From Candidatus Poribacteria bacterium (GTDB taxonomy: Bacteria > Poribacteria > WGA-4E > WGA-3G): DNA of 49,247 nucleotides. Positions 24,733 through 32,579 of the stretch are shown here, piece after piece (positions within the stretch are counted from its first letter, which is position 1; each line of letters opens with the position of its first letter). The stretch lies in the NCBI GenBank assembly GCA_022823085.1, contig JAJDXV010000123.1, positions 1 through 49,247 on the forward strand, in the 5' to 3' direction. Position numbers and translations under genes: made by a program. Below the pieces are notes generated by a model. The model was not told the DNA's origin and did not search any database. It saw only the letters and a list, made by a program, of their open reading frames with translations.

Positions 24733-25692
24733 TTATCTCCTTTGTAGGAAACTTTCAATCTCTGAAGGTGTCGGTAGTGAAGGGATGACACCGACCTTCT
24801 GGGTTGCGATTGCCCCTGCGGCGTTTGCATAGCGCATGACCGCATCGAGCTGGTTTTTTTCAAGCGATGTAAGGTCCCCATGCTGCATCAGTTCGCTGAG
24901 CATCGCAGCGACGAAAGCATCGCCTGCACCGAGCGTATCCACCACGTTAACGATAAAACCGTCCAAAAAACCTGCATCATAACCGTTTGTGTAGTAGCAA
25001 CCGCGCTCGCCTAACGTAACAACGAGCAGCTGCACACCGAGTCCAAGGATACGTTCAATGCCTCGATTCAAATCTACATCGCCTGTGATAAATTCCCATT
25101 CCTCTTCTGAGATTTTGACGACATCCGCGTAACGCATTGCCTCCCATATCCATCGTTTGGCATTACTCGCGTCATCCCAGAGCATCAACCGCAGGTTCGG
25201 ATCGTAGGAGAGACGCGCACCACCCGCTTTCGCGGAACGGATGGCATGGAGCGTCGCCTCTCGACTCGGGGAATGGCTGAGGCTGACAGAACCGTAATGG
25301 AACAGTTCTGTCGATTGCACGTAGCCGATGTCGATTTCATCTGGAGCGAGTTGGATATCGGCACCCGGATGGCGATAAAAGGTGATGTCCTTCATACCGT
25401 CGGAACGTGTGGCGACGAAGGCTAAGGTCGTCCGGGAGGTCTCGCTTGCGATGAGATAGGCGGTGTCAACACTGTTCTCTTGAAGCACTTCACGGAGGAA
25501 ATCGCCGAACGCATCCGCGCCGACTTTGCCGATAAACCCAGCATCTATGCCGAGTTTGGCTAAACCGACAGCGACATTGGCAGGCGCGCCACCCGGTGCC
25601 TTAACGAATCCCGGAGCCTCTGCAAGTGTTACATCAGGCGTTGTAGAGACAAAGTCAATAAGGAGTTCACCGATACATAAGGCTTTTGGCAT
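24733..25692 (-). CDS. PfkB-family carbohydrate kinase (fructokinase-like)
   Basis: A 319-residue ribokinase-fold kinase. It begins KALCIGELLIDFVS, has the sugar-binding GGAPANVAVGLAKLG segment (residues about 34-48) and the PfkB signature VDTLGAGDAFVAAM with the catalytic aspartate (about residue 253). CIGELLIDF resembles bacterial fructokinases, but the sugar cannot be fixed. The last codons (CAAAGGAGATAA) carry the ribosome-binding site of the receptor gene. A promoter lies at 25815-25843, about 120 bases upstream. Confidence 0.9.
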   Translation of the reverse strand: MPKALCIGELLIDFVSTTPDVTLAEAPGFVKAPGGAPANVAVGLAKLGIDAGFIGKVGADAFGDFLREVLQENSVDTAYLIASETSRTTLAFVATRSDGMKDITFYRHPGADIQLAPDEIDIGYVQSTELFHYGSVSLSHSPSREATLHAIRSAKAGGARLSYDPNLRLMLWDDASNAKRWIWEAMRYADVVKISEEEWEFITGDVDLNRGIERILGLGVQLLVVTLGERGCYYTNGYDAGFLDGFIVNVVDTLGAGDAFVAAMLSELMQHGDLTSLEKNQLDAVMRYANAAGAIATQKVGVIPSLPTPSEIESFLQRR

Positions 25693-25814
25693 ATTTTAAA
25701 CTATTGACCTCTGATCTGCGCTCCATTACATTACGCGCAGGTTTTCGGTAATTCTATACCTTGTTTTGGAGTTAGAGATATTTTAACTCTGGTTACCTGA
25801 TACAGATTTGTTAA

Positions 25815-25843
25815 AGTGTAGCAGTTATATTGTTGAGTTTCAA
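25815..25843 (-). promoter_or_regulatory. Sigma-70-like promoter of the kinase–receptor operon
   Basis: On the minus strand, TTGAAA (25843-25838), a 17-base spacer and TACACT (25820-25815), within the 165-bp gap between the Gfo/Idh/MocA stop and the kinase start. Confidence 0.5.
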
Positions 25844-25857
25844 CAGAAAGAAAGAAA

Positions 25858-26943
25858 TCAAAACGTTGTGTGCAAGTCTTGGGCTTGTCCTGTCTCCGCG
25901 GACCGATAGCCTGCATCAAAAATCTCTATCACATGCCGCGCATGTTCCGCCGTGACAATCGTCGGTTTGTCTTCACGGATCCAGTCTACCAGCTGCATAA
26001 TATCTTCATAGACGTGCGATTCCTGAATGTTACGATGCGGCCCCACAACGTGCGGTAATTCCCTTTTCGGTGCATCAATCGGTTTCCCGTTAAGCATGTC
26101 GCCTTCAATCGCGCCGTCCGTTCCGTGAATCGCCAATCCGCCTCTGATGGCGTGTCCTGCGGCGGCACCGTACACAAAACCGAAGAAGGCATTGCCGAAG
26201 TCGAGTAGGATAAAGGTGTTATCGTCCATATCACACGGGAGCATCTCGCCTCGGAACTCGCGTTCTTTGACGCGAACACCGGAGAACGCCGTCACGCGTT
26301 TCGCGGGTCCCAGGATACCTGTCATCGTATGTAGACCGTAGACAGTCATATCGTAGAGTGGACCGCCGCCAGGTTTACGGAAATACCATGCCGGATTGAT
26401 ATTAGAGAGCATATCGTCGCCGTGTCTAACCGATTCGTTTTCATGGTAGCGTCCGAAAGAGGATCCGGTGGCTGCCCATGTCAACGTTCCAATTGCCCCC
26501 TCATTAATGAGCCTACGAATTTCTTGGTGGATCGGACGGAGCATCTGCCCTGGCGAAGCCACTAATTTTACGCCTTTACGCGCCGCCGATTCAATCAGGT
26601 CATCCGCTTCATCAACGGTCGTTGTCATCGTCTTATTGAAATGCGCGTGCAAACCGTGTTCAATCGCGAGCTTGCCCTGCTCATAATGCAAACCGATAGG
26701 CGATGCAATACTAACAGCATCTACATGCCCGTCTTCTAAAAGTGCCTCATAAGTTTGGTATGCATACGGAACATTAAATTTTTCAGAGGCGGCTTCTGCC
26801 CGACCGGGAACAGGGTCACAGACAGCGGTGACTTGTAATCTATCTTGAACATCGTCCTGTGTGAGATGCGGAAGGATACCGCGCACGGAGATACTCCCCA
26901 CACCGACAACACCGATTCTTACTCTGTCACTGGCGGTTTTCAT
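25858..26943 (-). CDS. Gfo/Idh/MocA family oxidoreductase
   Basis: A 361-residue member. Rossmann start RVRIGVVGVGSISVRG, second strand VTAVCDP, and HAHFNKTMTTTVDEAD in the position of the EKP motif, where the usual E-K-P is replaced by N-K-T (the lysine is kept). Then GGPLYDMTVYGLHTM provides the histidine region. GGAGG lies 7 bases upstream of the ATG. The altered EKP motif occurs in some subfamilies and may indicate a different substrate. It stands between the sugar kinase operon and the epimerase. Confidence 0.87.
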   Translation of the reverse strand: MKTASDRVRIGVVGVGSISVRGILPHLTQDDVQDRLQVTAVCDPVPGRAEAASEKFNVPYAYQTYEALLEDGHVDAVSIASPIGLHYEQGKLAIEHGLHAHFNKTMTTTVDEADDLIESAARKGVKLVASPGQMLRPIHQEIRRLINEGAIGTLTWAATGSSFGRYHENESVRHGDDMLSNINPAWYFRKPGGGPLYDMTVYGLHTMTGILGPAKRVTAFSGVRVKEREFRGEMLPCDMDDNTFILLDFGNAFFGFVYGAAAGHAIRGGLAIHGTDGAIEGDMLNGKPIDAPKRELPHVVGPHRNIQESHVYEDIMQLVDWIREDKPTIVTAEHARHVIEIFDAGYRSAETGQAQDLHTTF

Positions 26944-27056
26944 AATAATTCCTCCAAAATCCAGAGATCATAGCACGCAACAACGGCGCGTGCGGAACGA
27001 ACTAAAAAGTATTTTTGCCAAATTGCCTTGACTGCGCGCAAGCAAAATTAGAAAAA

Positions 27057-27938
27057 TTATCGCCAAGACGTTTCGTGTCGCCATCCGACAGCATTTTTGA
27101 GTTTGTCGCAATTGATAAACGATTGGTGTCCGTTGAGCGTTCTCACTTTCGGAAGGAACTCAGGTTTAAAACGTTCAACCAGTTCTTGAGAAGGTTCCAA
27201 CGCAGACGTATCATCAGCATTCAAAAAATAGACCTCGTGCGGTGGTAATGTGTCCGCTTCTTCCATAATCAGGCGGTGTGCACTGGCGACATCTTCGCTA
27301 CCGACCCAGCACCATAGCCACGGTGTCCAACCGGTTGTCGGTTTCGCATTTTCCGCCATCTGTTTTCGTCGTTCCTCTGGACTAATGCCTGCCGGACGCG
27401 TAACATAAGTACGGATACCGTACGCACGCGTATAACTCGCCAAGAGATCCTCGCCACACCGTTTAGAGAAACTATAGGAGTCTTCAGGGTAACACGGGTG
27501 TTCTTCATCTATCGGCAGGTAATCTATCGGAATATGCGTTTTGCTAATCCGAAAACCGTGTCCCAATGCACAATTACTACCAGACATCACAACGGTTTGG
27601 ACACCTGCTTCAATTGCGGCTTGCATGAGGTAGTAAGTGCCGAGCATATTCGTTTTGAAGGTCGCATCGAACGGGATACCTCTCTCTTCGGCACCCGCCC
27701 GTAAATCTGGGTGATCGACGGGACCCGGTTGCGCGCCAAGGTGTTGGATAGCGTCCACGCCTTCAACGGCGCGTTGGCAGTCTTCAAAATTGTTTAGGTC
27801 ACCCTGGATAAAGGGCAGATGCGAGAATTCATCGGGCGGCGTTCTACGCGACATCAGCACCAGTGAGTGTTCTGCCGCCAATTCTCGGATGAGATATGCA
27901 CCGAGCCTACCGCTCGCACCGGTTATCAATACTTTCAT
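27057..27938 (-). CDS. NAD-dependent epimerase/dehydratase (extended SDR)
   Basis: A 293-residue extended short-chain dehydrogenase. MKVLITGASGRLGAYLIREL contains the GxxGxxG dinucleotide turn, and DSYSFSKRCGEDLLASY carries the catalytic YxxxK. Members act on nucleotide sugars or on free sugar acids (uronate dehydrogenase-like). The ATG at 27938 has AAAGG 7 bases upstream and gives the usual SDR start; a TTG five codons earlier is not needed. It is transcribed divergently from the hydrolase gene. Confidence 0.87.
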   Translation of the reverse strand: MKVLITGASGRLGAYLIRELAAEHSLVLMSRRTPPDEFSHLPFIQGDLNNFEDCQRAVEGVDAIQHLGAQPGPVDHPDLRAGAEERGIPFDATFKTNMLGTYYLMQAAIEAGVQTVVMSGSNCALGHGFRISKTHIPIDYLPIDEEHPCYPEDSYSFSKRCGEDLLASYTRAYGIRTYVTRPAGISPEERRKQMAENAKPTTGWTPWLWCWVGSEDVASAHRLIMEEADTLPPHEVYFLNADDTSALEPSQELVERFKPEFLPKVRTLNGHQSFINCDKLKNAVGWRHETSWR

Positions 27939-27960
27939 AAAAAAACCTTTCAAATTTGGG

Positions 27961-27989
27961 TTGACAGGTATCGTAGCGTCGTCTATGAT
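27961..27989 (+). promoter_or_regulatory. Consensus sigma-70-like promoter of the hydrolase gene
   Basis: TTGACA (27961-27966), a 17-base spacer and TATGAT (27984-27989), about 60 bases before the hydrolase ATG and inside the divergent gap with the epimerase. Confidence 0.65.
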
Positions 27990-28052
27990 TATGCATATTA
28001 TAGCGATGCCGCATATTTTGTCAAGCGAACTGAATCTATGGAGGAGAACCTA

Positions 28053-29105
28053 ATGTATAACGCTGAAACACATTTTAAGAACCTATATGACACTGTTCCG
28101 AGACAGTATGAATTTCACGAAACGACGCGGGAGGGATTATTCGCATGGCAAGCCAATTTCCGTCCGAAACTTCGGGAAATCCTCGGCTTGGATAACATGG
28201 AAGCCGATTTAGCAGACTACGTCCCGAAAGCCGAGCAACTGGAAGTCTTGGATATGGACGATCACTTCCGTGAAAGTTGGTATCTGTGGGTAGAGCCTAC
28301 GGTGCCGTTGCCGTTCTATCTACTCCGTCCGAAAACAATCGAAGCCAAACTTCCGTTGATCCTCACACCGCACGGACATAACCATCCGCATATCTACGCC
28401 GGTATTGCTGATACAGAGGCAGACGAAAAGCACATGCTCGAAGGTGAGCGCGACATCGCACGGCAGGCGGTTGTGGAAGAGGGGTATATCGCCATTGCAC
28501 CAACGACGCGCGCTTTCGGTGAAACGCGTACCGATGCGGATAAAGAAGCGAATAATACGCACTCCTGTCGGCATCAGTTGGTCCACAGCATACTTGTGGG
28601 TCGCACACCGATTGGGGAACGTGTATGGGACATGTCGCGCCTCATTGATTGGGCAACAGCGAACCTACCGGTAGATGCCGAACGGATCGCGATTACCGGC
28701 AACTCTGGCGGTGGAACCGTCTCGCTTTTCGCCGCTGCCTGTGAAACCCGTATCGCGGTAGCAGTACCGAGCTGCTATTTCTGTACGTTTGAAGGGAGCA
28801 TCGGCATGATCCGGCACTGCGAATGTAACTACGTACCGTGGGTGATGCGGCTTGGCGAGATGTACGATGTCGCAGGCTTAATCGCACCGCGTCCGTTCTG
28901 TGCAGTTGCCGGGCGAGATGACCGGATTTTCCCGATAGACCACGTTGAATTCGCTTATGAACGGTTAAAGGATATCTATACGGTGGCAGGTGTGCCCGAT
29001 AGATGCGAACTCTTTATCGGTGACGGTGGACATCGCTATTACAAAGCGGGTGCATGGCCCTTTGTGCGCCGGTATTTCAAAGATTCTCGTGAATCTAAAT
29101 ATTGA
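28053..29105 (+). CDS. Alpha/beta hydrolase (acetyl-xylan-esterase-like)
   Basis: A 350-residue serine hydrolase. Catalytic features: the nucleophile elbow ITGNSGGGTVS (Ser near residue 218), aspartate in VAGRDDRIFPIDH and histidine in IGDGGHRYYKAG. An oxyanion segment LILTPHGHNHP precedes them. There is no signal peptide. This arrangement resembles Abhydrolase_7 and acetyl-xylan-esterase-type proteins found with sugar-degradation genes. GGAGGAG ends 8 bases before ATG 28053; another in-frame ATG at 28038 lacks a ribosome-binding site. The longer open frame upstream has no family likeness. Confidence 0.82.
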   Translation: MYNAETHFKNLYDTVPRQYEFHETTREGLFAWQANFRPKLREILGLDNMEADLADYVPKAEQLEVLDMDDHFRESWYLWVEPTVPLPFYLLRPKTIEAKLPLILTPHGHNHPHIYAGIADTEADEKHMLEGERDIARQAVVEEGYIAIAPTTRAFGETRTDADKEANNTHSCRHQLVHSILVGRTPIGERVWDMSRLIDWATANLPVDAERIAITGNSGGGTVSLFAAACETRIAVAVPSCYFCTFEGSIGMIRHCECNYVPWVMRLGEMYDVAGLIAPRPFCAVAGRDDRIFPIDHVEFAYERLKDIYTVAGVPDRCELFIGDGGHRYYKAGAWPFVRRYFKDSRESKY

Positions 29106-29238
29106 AACGTTAGGTTGTTAATGGCATACTTAACAGAGGGTAACCGAGCCTGAAGTCTCTGGGCAGGATGCGGATGCTGTTGTGAAAACAGGGTCTAAAC
29201 AGGGTTCTCTCTTTTGTGGTTTTATAGGATTCTGGAAT

Positions 29239-29750
29239 AGGACTTACGCATGATGCTCTTTATGTACCACGATGCACTTCGCATCTGGGGTTTTTGCTGA
29301 AGAAACGCCCCAGCAAAAACGGTGTTTCTTCAAGTACGCCGCAAAACTGTTAGTTTCCTTGTTTTTGTCCAAATACATCAGGATCCAGTTGATCAATGAA
29401 AGGTTAGCAATCCCAGTCCTTATCTGCTTTCAAGAGCGGTTAAAAGGTCTCAAATCACAACACCGGACCTTTGAAACCCTTATCATAACTGGGCACCAAC
29501 TTTTTCAAGGTAGTTTTCGTGCTGGAAAAAGGGTTAAAAATTCGTGGTTTTGGTTTCTTTTACCCTCAAAGGTGTGTAGAAGCACTTTGAGACCTTTTGA
29601 GGTGTTATTTTCTCAATGATTGTGCGGGTTTGTATCTTATCAAAAACGATATGGGTTCCCGCACTTATTGGACAAAAATAAAGTAGTTTGTGACACAAAA
29701 ACGCTGTGTTTTCAGAAAACTTTCTTCTAACAGAACAGTCTACAGTCAAA
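29239..29750. repeat. Interrupted AGGACTTACGCA-type MITE with nested elements (gap 29106-29745)
   Basis: AGGACTTACGCA at 29239 begins a copy of the 119-bp MITE found at 30414 and 39959; its right half resumes at about 29689 (AACGCTGTGTTTTCAG…CAGTCAAAAT) and lacks the terminal TGCGTAAGTCCT. Between them lie the GATGCACTTCGCATC block, a 46-bp module (29287-29332) and a further inverted-repeat element (TTTTTGTCCAA 29362-29372, TTGGACAAAAA 29668-29678). That element contains AAAAGGTCTCAAA/TTTGAGACCTTTT and GTGCGGG/CCCGCAC pairs. No convincing gene is present in this 640-bp gap. Confidence 0.6.
29287..29332. repeat. 46-bp module, copy 1
   Basis: Identical over 46 bases to 31205-31250. It starts GGGGTTTTTGCTGAAGAAAC and ends GTGTTTCTTCA. 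TTTTTGCTG can pair with the later CAGCAAAAA, and TGAAGAAAC with GTTTCTTCA, in interleaved order. Confidence 0.9.
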
Positions 29751-30318
29751 ATAGGTTTCTGAATTGGAAAGCCCATAAGAGTGCAGATCCAGACGCTGCT
29801 ATTGCTGCTCGCTTCAATCCAATTTTTCGCTTATAGGTTTTTGTGTAAGCTTCAACATATTTAGGCGATTTCCCGATGAGACGTTCAGCCGGCACTCCCC
29901 CTCCCAGTTTATATATGCCATAGACGGACCCCATAAACCCAATACACCACCCCGCTAAGCATCCATCAATTATTTCTGAATGCATCCCTAAATATGAAAG
30001 CAAAGAAAAATCTGATCGGGGCGGAGTAACAAATGCTTCGCCCACCCTGCATCCTAAATAAGCACCTCCGAAACTCAAGGCGGTGACAACGGCAGTACCA
30101 CCAGTAAACCACTGAAATTGACTCGCATTAAAATCGTTGTTTACATCACGTTCCGCAGCAGCTTTCGCCTGAAGAACGACAGCCTGAGTATTTTCTGCTG
30201 CAGTCCGATCAGCTTCACCACGCACCGGATTCTGTTGCGCGAAAGTAGAAAGAGGCATGCTGAAAATCATCGCTAACGCAACAAAACCAGCAACATAAAA
30301 CTTGGAATTTATCTTCAT
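29746..30318 (-). CDS. Small exported membrane protein, paralogue of the 30539 gene
   Basis: A 190-residue protein of unknown function. It has an N-terminal signal peptide (KFYVAGFVALAMIFSMPLSTFAQ), a stretch with NTQAVVLQAKAAAERDVNND, two or three hydrophobic glycine-rich segments (residues about 70-150), and near the C-terminus the block ERLIGKSPKYVEAYTKTYKR, followed by a final hydrophobic segment. That block recurs as SRLLGKSAEYVEVYTSTYKS in the neighbouring gene, which has the same topology, so they are paralogues. The final residues (RNLF) and the stop codon derive from the decayed MITE downstream. No clear ribosome-binding site. Confidence 0.65.
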   Translation of the reverse strand: MKINSKFYVAGFVALAMIFSMPLSTFAQQNPVRGEADRTAAENTQAVVLQAKAAAERDVNNDFNASQFQWFTGGTAVVTALSFGGAYLGCRVGEAFVTPPRSDFSLLSYLGMHSEIIDGCLAGWCIGFMGSVYGIYKLGGGVPAERLIGKSPKYVEAYTKTYKRKIGLKRAAIAASGSALLWAFQFRNLF

Positions 30319-30413
30319 AGTATTTTTCTGACGCTTATTTTCTCTCGGAATGAGTCGTTTTCTTTATTTTCTATTTGATAACGTCAGGACACATTTAATT
30401 CAATTTAATTCAT

Positions 30414-30532
30414 AGGACTTACGCATGCCTCGCTTTTGTACCACAAACTTCCAGTTTGTGCTATCAGGACGCTGCGTTTACAGAAAACTTTCTTCTAACA
30501 GAACCGACTACAGTCAAAATTGCGTAAGTCCT
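30414..30532. repeat. 119-bp MITE with AGGACTTACGCA ends
   Basis: AGGACTTACGCA (30414-30425) and TGCGTAAGTCCT (30521-30532) are perfect inverted ends. The interior contains ACAAACTTCCAGTTTGT, a hairpin. A full-length relative of equal size lies at 39959-40077, and an interrupted copy at 29239-29750. It ends 6 bp from the stop codon of the 30539 gene. Confidence 0.85.
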
Positions 30533-30538
30533 GATTCA

Positions 30539-31054
30539 TTAGTCATCTACAGCCCCATAGCGGCTTAGATATCTTAACAAAACACCTGCACCGAGTAAAC
30601 AACCGCCAAGATATCCCGCAGCTGCCCATTTGACTTGAATCTCGCTTCTCTTGGATTTGTAGGTTGAGGTGTATACCTCTACATATTCCGCAGATTTTCC
30701 GAGCAACCGAGAAGGCGGCGGATCCGGTTGATGTGAATGAATACGGGTGAAACCCATCCACGGTACAAGATAAGTGCCTATGCACAGAGTAACCACCTCA
30801 GCTCCGGTAGTATCGCGATCGCTTTGGGTCATGACGAGGGCAGTTGCGCTCAGTCCGATCACGCACCCCGAATGTAGTAAGCACCCGGTTGCCAGCCATC
30901 TCCATCTATTGACATCGGCAAGGGCATCCCGTTTGGCATCGGCTTCGGTTTTGACGGTAGCAGGTAGAGCGGCAAGGACTTCTGCTCGCACACCGAGATT
31001 CAAAAAGACCATCAAAAAAGTGGTTGCTATAAACACAGAAGACTTCCGATCCAT
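30539..31054 (-). CDS. Small exported membrane protein, paralogue of the 29746 gene
   Basis: About 171 residues from ATG 31054 (183 if started at 31090). It has an N-terminal hydrophobic export signal (SSVFIATTFLMVFLNLGVRA), a segment ADAKRDALADVNRWRW similar in place to its paralogue, hydrophobic stretches around residues 60-100, and the shared block SRLLGKSAEYVEVYTSTYKS, then a C-terminal hydrophobic segment. The start is unsettled: AAAGGAG lies about 20 bases before ATG 31054, while ATG 31090 has no ribosome-binding site. Function unknown; the conserved GKSxxYVExYTxTYK block has no similarity to a motif I know. Confidence 0.62.
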   Translation of the reverse strand: MDRKSSVFIATTFLMVFLNLGVRAEVLAALPATVKTEADAKRDALADVNRWRWLATGCLLHSGCVIGLSATALVMTQSDRDTTGAEVVTLCIGTYLVPWMGFTRIHSHQPDPPPSRLLGKSAEYVEVYTSTYKSKRSEIQVKWAAAGYLGGCLLGAGVLLRYLSRYGAVDD

Positions 31055-31119
31055 AACCAAGCAAATGATGAGAACTCCTTTCTGTAGCATAGGCTGTTAG
31101 TCTGTGCGATGCGTCGGTG

Positions 31120-31337
31120 CTTTTCCGCTATTTTTTCGCAATGTTCCAAGAAAGCCTAACTCGGGGAAAAATAAATGCAGCTCCACTAAAGAGCAGCCCC
31201 AGCGGGGGTTTTTGCTGAAGAAACGCCCCAGCAAAAACGGTGTTTCTTCAGAATGTCCATAGAAACGCCATTCCCCCAAAGTATAAGCCCCAGTGGGGCG
31301 AAATAGGCATCTCACTAAAAAATATCCAAAGTTTAGT
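31120..31337. repeat. Relative of the 3343-3564 repeat, with the 46-bp module inserted (gap 31091-31479)
   Basis: The order of blocks matches the 3-kb copy: GGGGAAAAATAAA, CAGCCCCAGCGGGG, GAATGT..ATAGAAA, CCCCCAA, TAAGCCCCAGTGGGGCGA and ATATCCAAAGTTTAGT (31322-31337). Between the first GGGG and GAATGT lies the 46-bp module absent from the 3-kb copy. The left end merges with a TGTAGCATAGGCTGTTAGTC fragment at 31083. The rest of the 389-bp gap (31338-31479) shows nothing I recognise. Confidence 0.6.
31205..31250. repeat. 46-bp module, copy 2
   Basis: Identical to 29287-29332 but embedded in a different host repeat, so the module moves or is copied independently of its carrier. Confidence 0.9.
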
Positions 31338-31479
31338 AAAAATAGAATACGCGATTTACACCGAAAAGTCAAACACTTTTTTGGAACACCTGCGGAAATC
31401 CATACCCTCTATAAGTATTCTGATTTAGAAGGCGACTTTGCGACAATCCAACTCATGAAATATAATCGCAGAATCTCTG

Positions 31480-32532
31480 CTATTGTATACTTGTGCGCGC
31501 CTGTGCGCGCTTGAGAAATATCTGCGGATCCGCTAACCATTCGGCGTATCCAATATTCCCGCCATCAGTGAGATAGTCAATCCACGCATTGAGAGACACT
31601 CGCAAAGCCACATCTTCCACTGCAAGCGTAAAGCCCCCGTATTCAACCTGATCATCAAGTGCCGTAACAACGAAGGCACCGTGGGTCGCAGCGGCAGCAT
31701 CACGGTTGCCAATCTCGCCTCTCGCGATTGCGTCGATCCTGCCATCAGTGAGAGCCTCAAACAACGCCGATTCACCGACATCGTCGCCGAGATAAATCAC
31801 CTGAGGCATGTTTTCTGTAGGCGGATAAAGCGTCTGTCTACCGCCTAAACTCGGAGCAGAACCGGCCGCGGTAATGCTATACTGCTGTGTGCCATCAGCG
31901 ACAACGCTGCCAGCGGGTGTTTCGATACGCGTCCCCTCAACCAGAACGCCATCGGTGTTGACAATTCCGGTAATTTCGAGCAGACGGACTTCTCCGGTTG
32001 TCCCCGAAAGCACGCCGACCCTGACATCACGGGTCAGTGAAGCATAGTTAGAGAGTCGATCGGCATCTTCGGAACGTACCAAGAGCGATTGCCGGAACTT
32101 GATGTGTCCCGATGTAAAGGCAACAGACTGTTTGCCTGTTGTGTCCTGTGTCCGAGAGTCAAGGATCGTGATGCCACCCCCAATTAGGTCATATTCCGGC
32201 TCGGTAGCCTTCAACCAGATACCAGGCCATTCAGCGATACCGCTTCGGGAGAAAGAGACACCCGTTCCATCCATGGCTTCAAGTGCCGTCAAGAGGTCTG
32301 CCTCATAACCGAGATGGATGTTAAACCCATCAGAAGCCGGATCCGGGTTTGCGCTGTAACTGACAGGCGCGAAATACGCATAGAACCCAACAGGGACAAC
32401 CCGTTTCCCATCGTCAGATACTTCGTGCTTTTCAGGTGGTGCCGGCGCAATCACTTGCTGAATCCGCTGACACCCACACGCCATGAAACACATTATCAGG
32501 CATAAAAAGAAAAAAGCATAACTCCGAAACAT
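31480..32532 (-). CDS. Solute-binding lipoprotein (periplasmic binding protein type 2, SBP_bac_3-like)
   Basis: A 350-residue protein. ATG 32532 has AGGAGG four bases upstream. The signal peptide ends in a lipobox-like FMACGC at about residues 16-21, so it is probably lipid-anchored. The domain resembles amino-acid-binding proteins: GYEADLLTALEAM, YDLIGGGITILDSR, VAFTSGHIKFRQSLLV, VRVGVLSGTTGEV, LFEALTDGRIDAIARG. No permease or ATPase gene lies beside it, so it may be a sensor or work with distant transport genes. The C-terminal coding end contains a short GCGCGCACA direct repeat. Confidence 0.75.
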   Translation of the reverse strand: MFRSYAFFFLCLIMCFMACGCQRIQQVIAPAPPEKHEVSDDGKRVVPVGFYAYFAPVSYSANPDPASDGFNIHLGYEADLLTALEAMDGTGVSFSRSGIAEWPGIWLKATEPEYDLIGGGITILDSRTQDTTGKQSVAFTSGHIKFRQSLLVRSEDADRLSNYASLTRDVRVGVLSGTTGEVRLLEITGIVNTDGVLVEGTRIETPAGSVVADGTQQYSITAAGSAPSLGGRQTLYPPTENMPQVIYLGDDVGESALFEALTDGRIDAIARGEIGNRDAAAATHGAFVVTALDDQVEYGGFTLAVEDVALRVSLNAWIDYLTDGGNIGYAEWLADPQIFLKRAQARTSIQ

Positions 32533-32579
32533 AATCCCTCCTATAACGCATCTGGGCATATTTCTGGCAGCTGTTAGTG

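Noticed and set aside
29272..29619. 115-residue plus-strand frame as a gene
   Set aside because: It begins in repeat modules and crosses several inverted repeats; composition is not protein-like and no ribosome-binding site is present.
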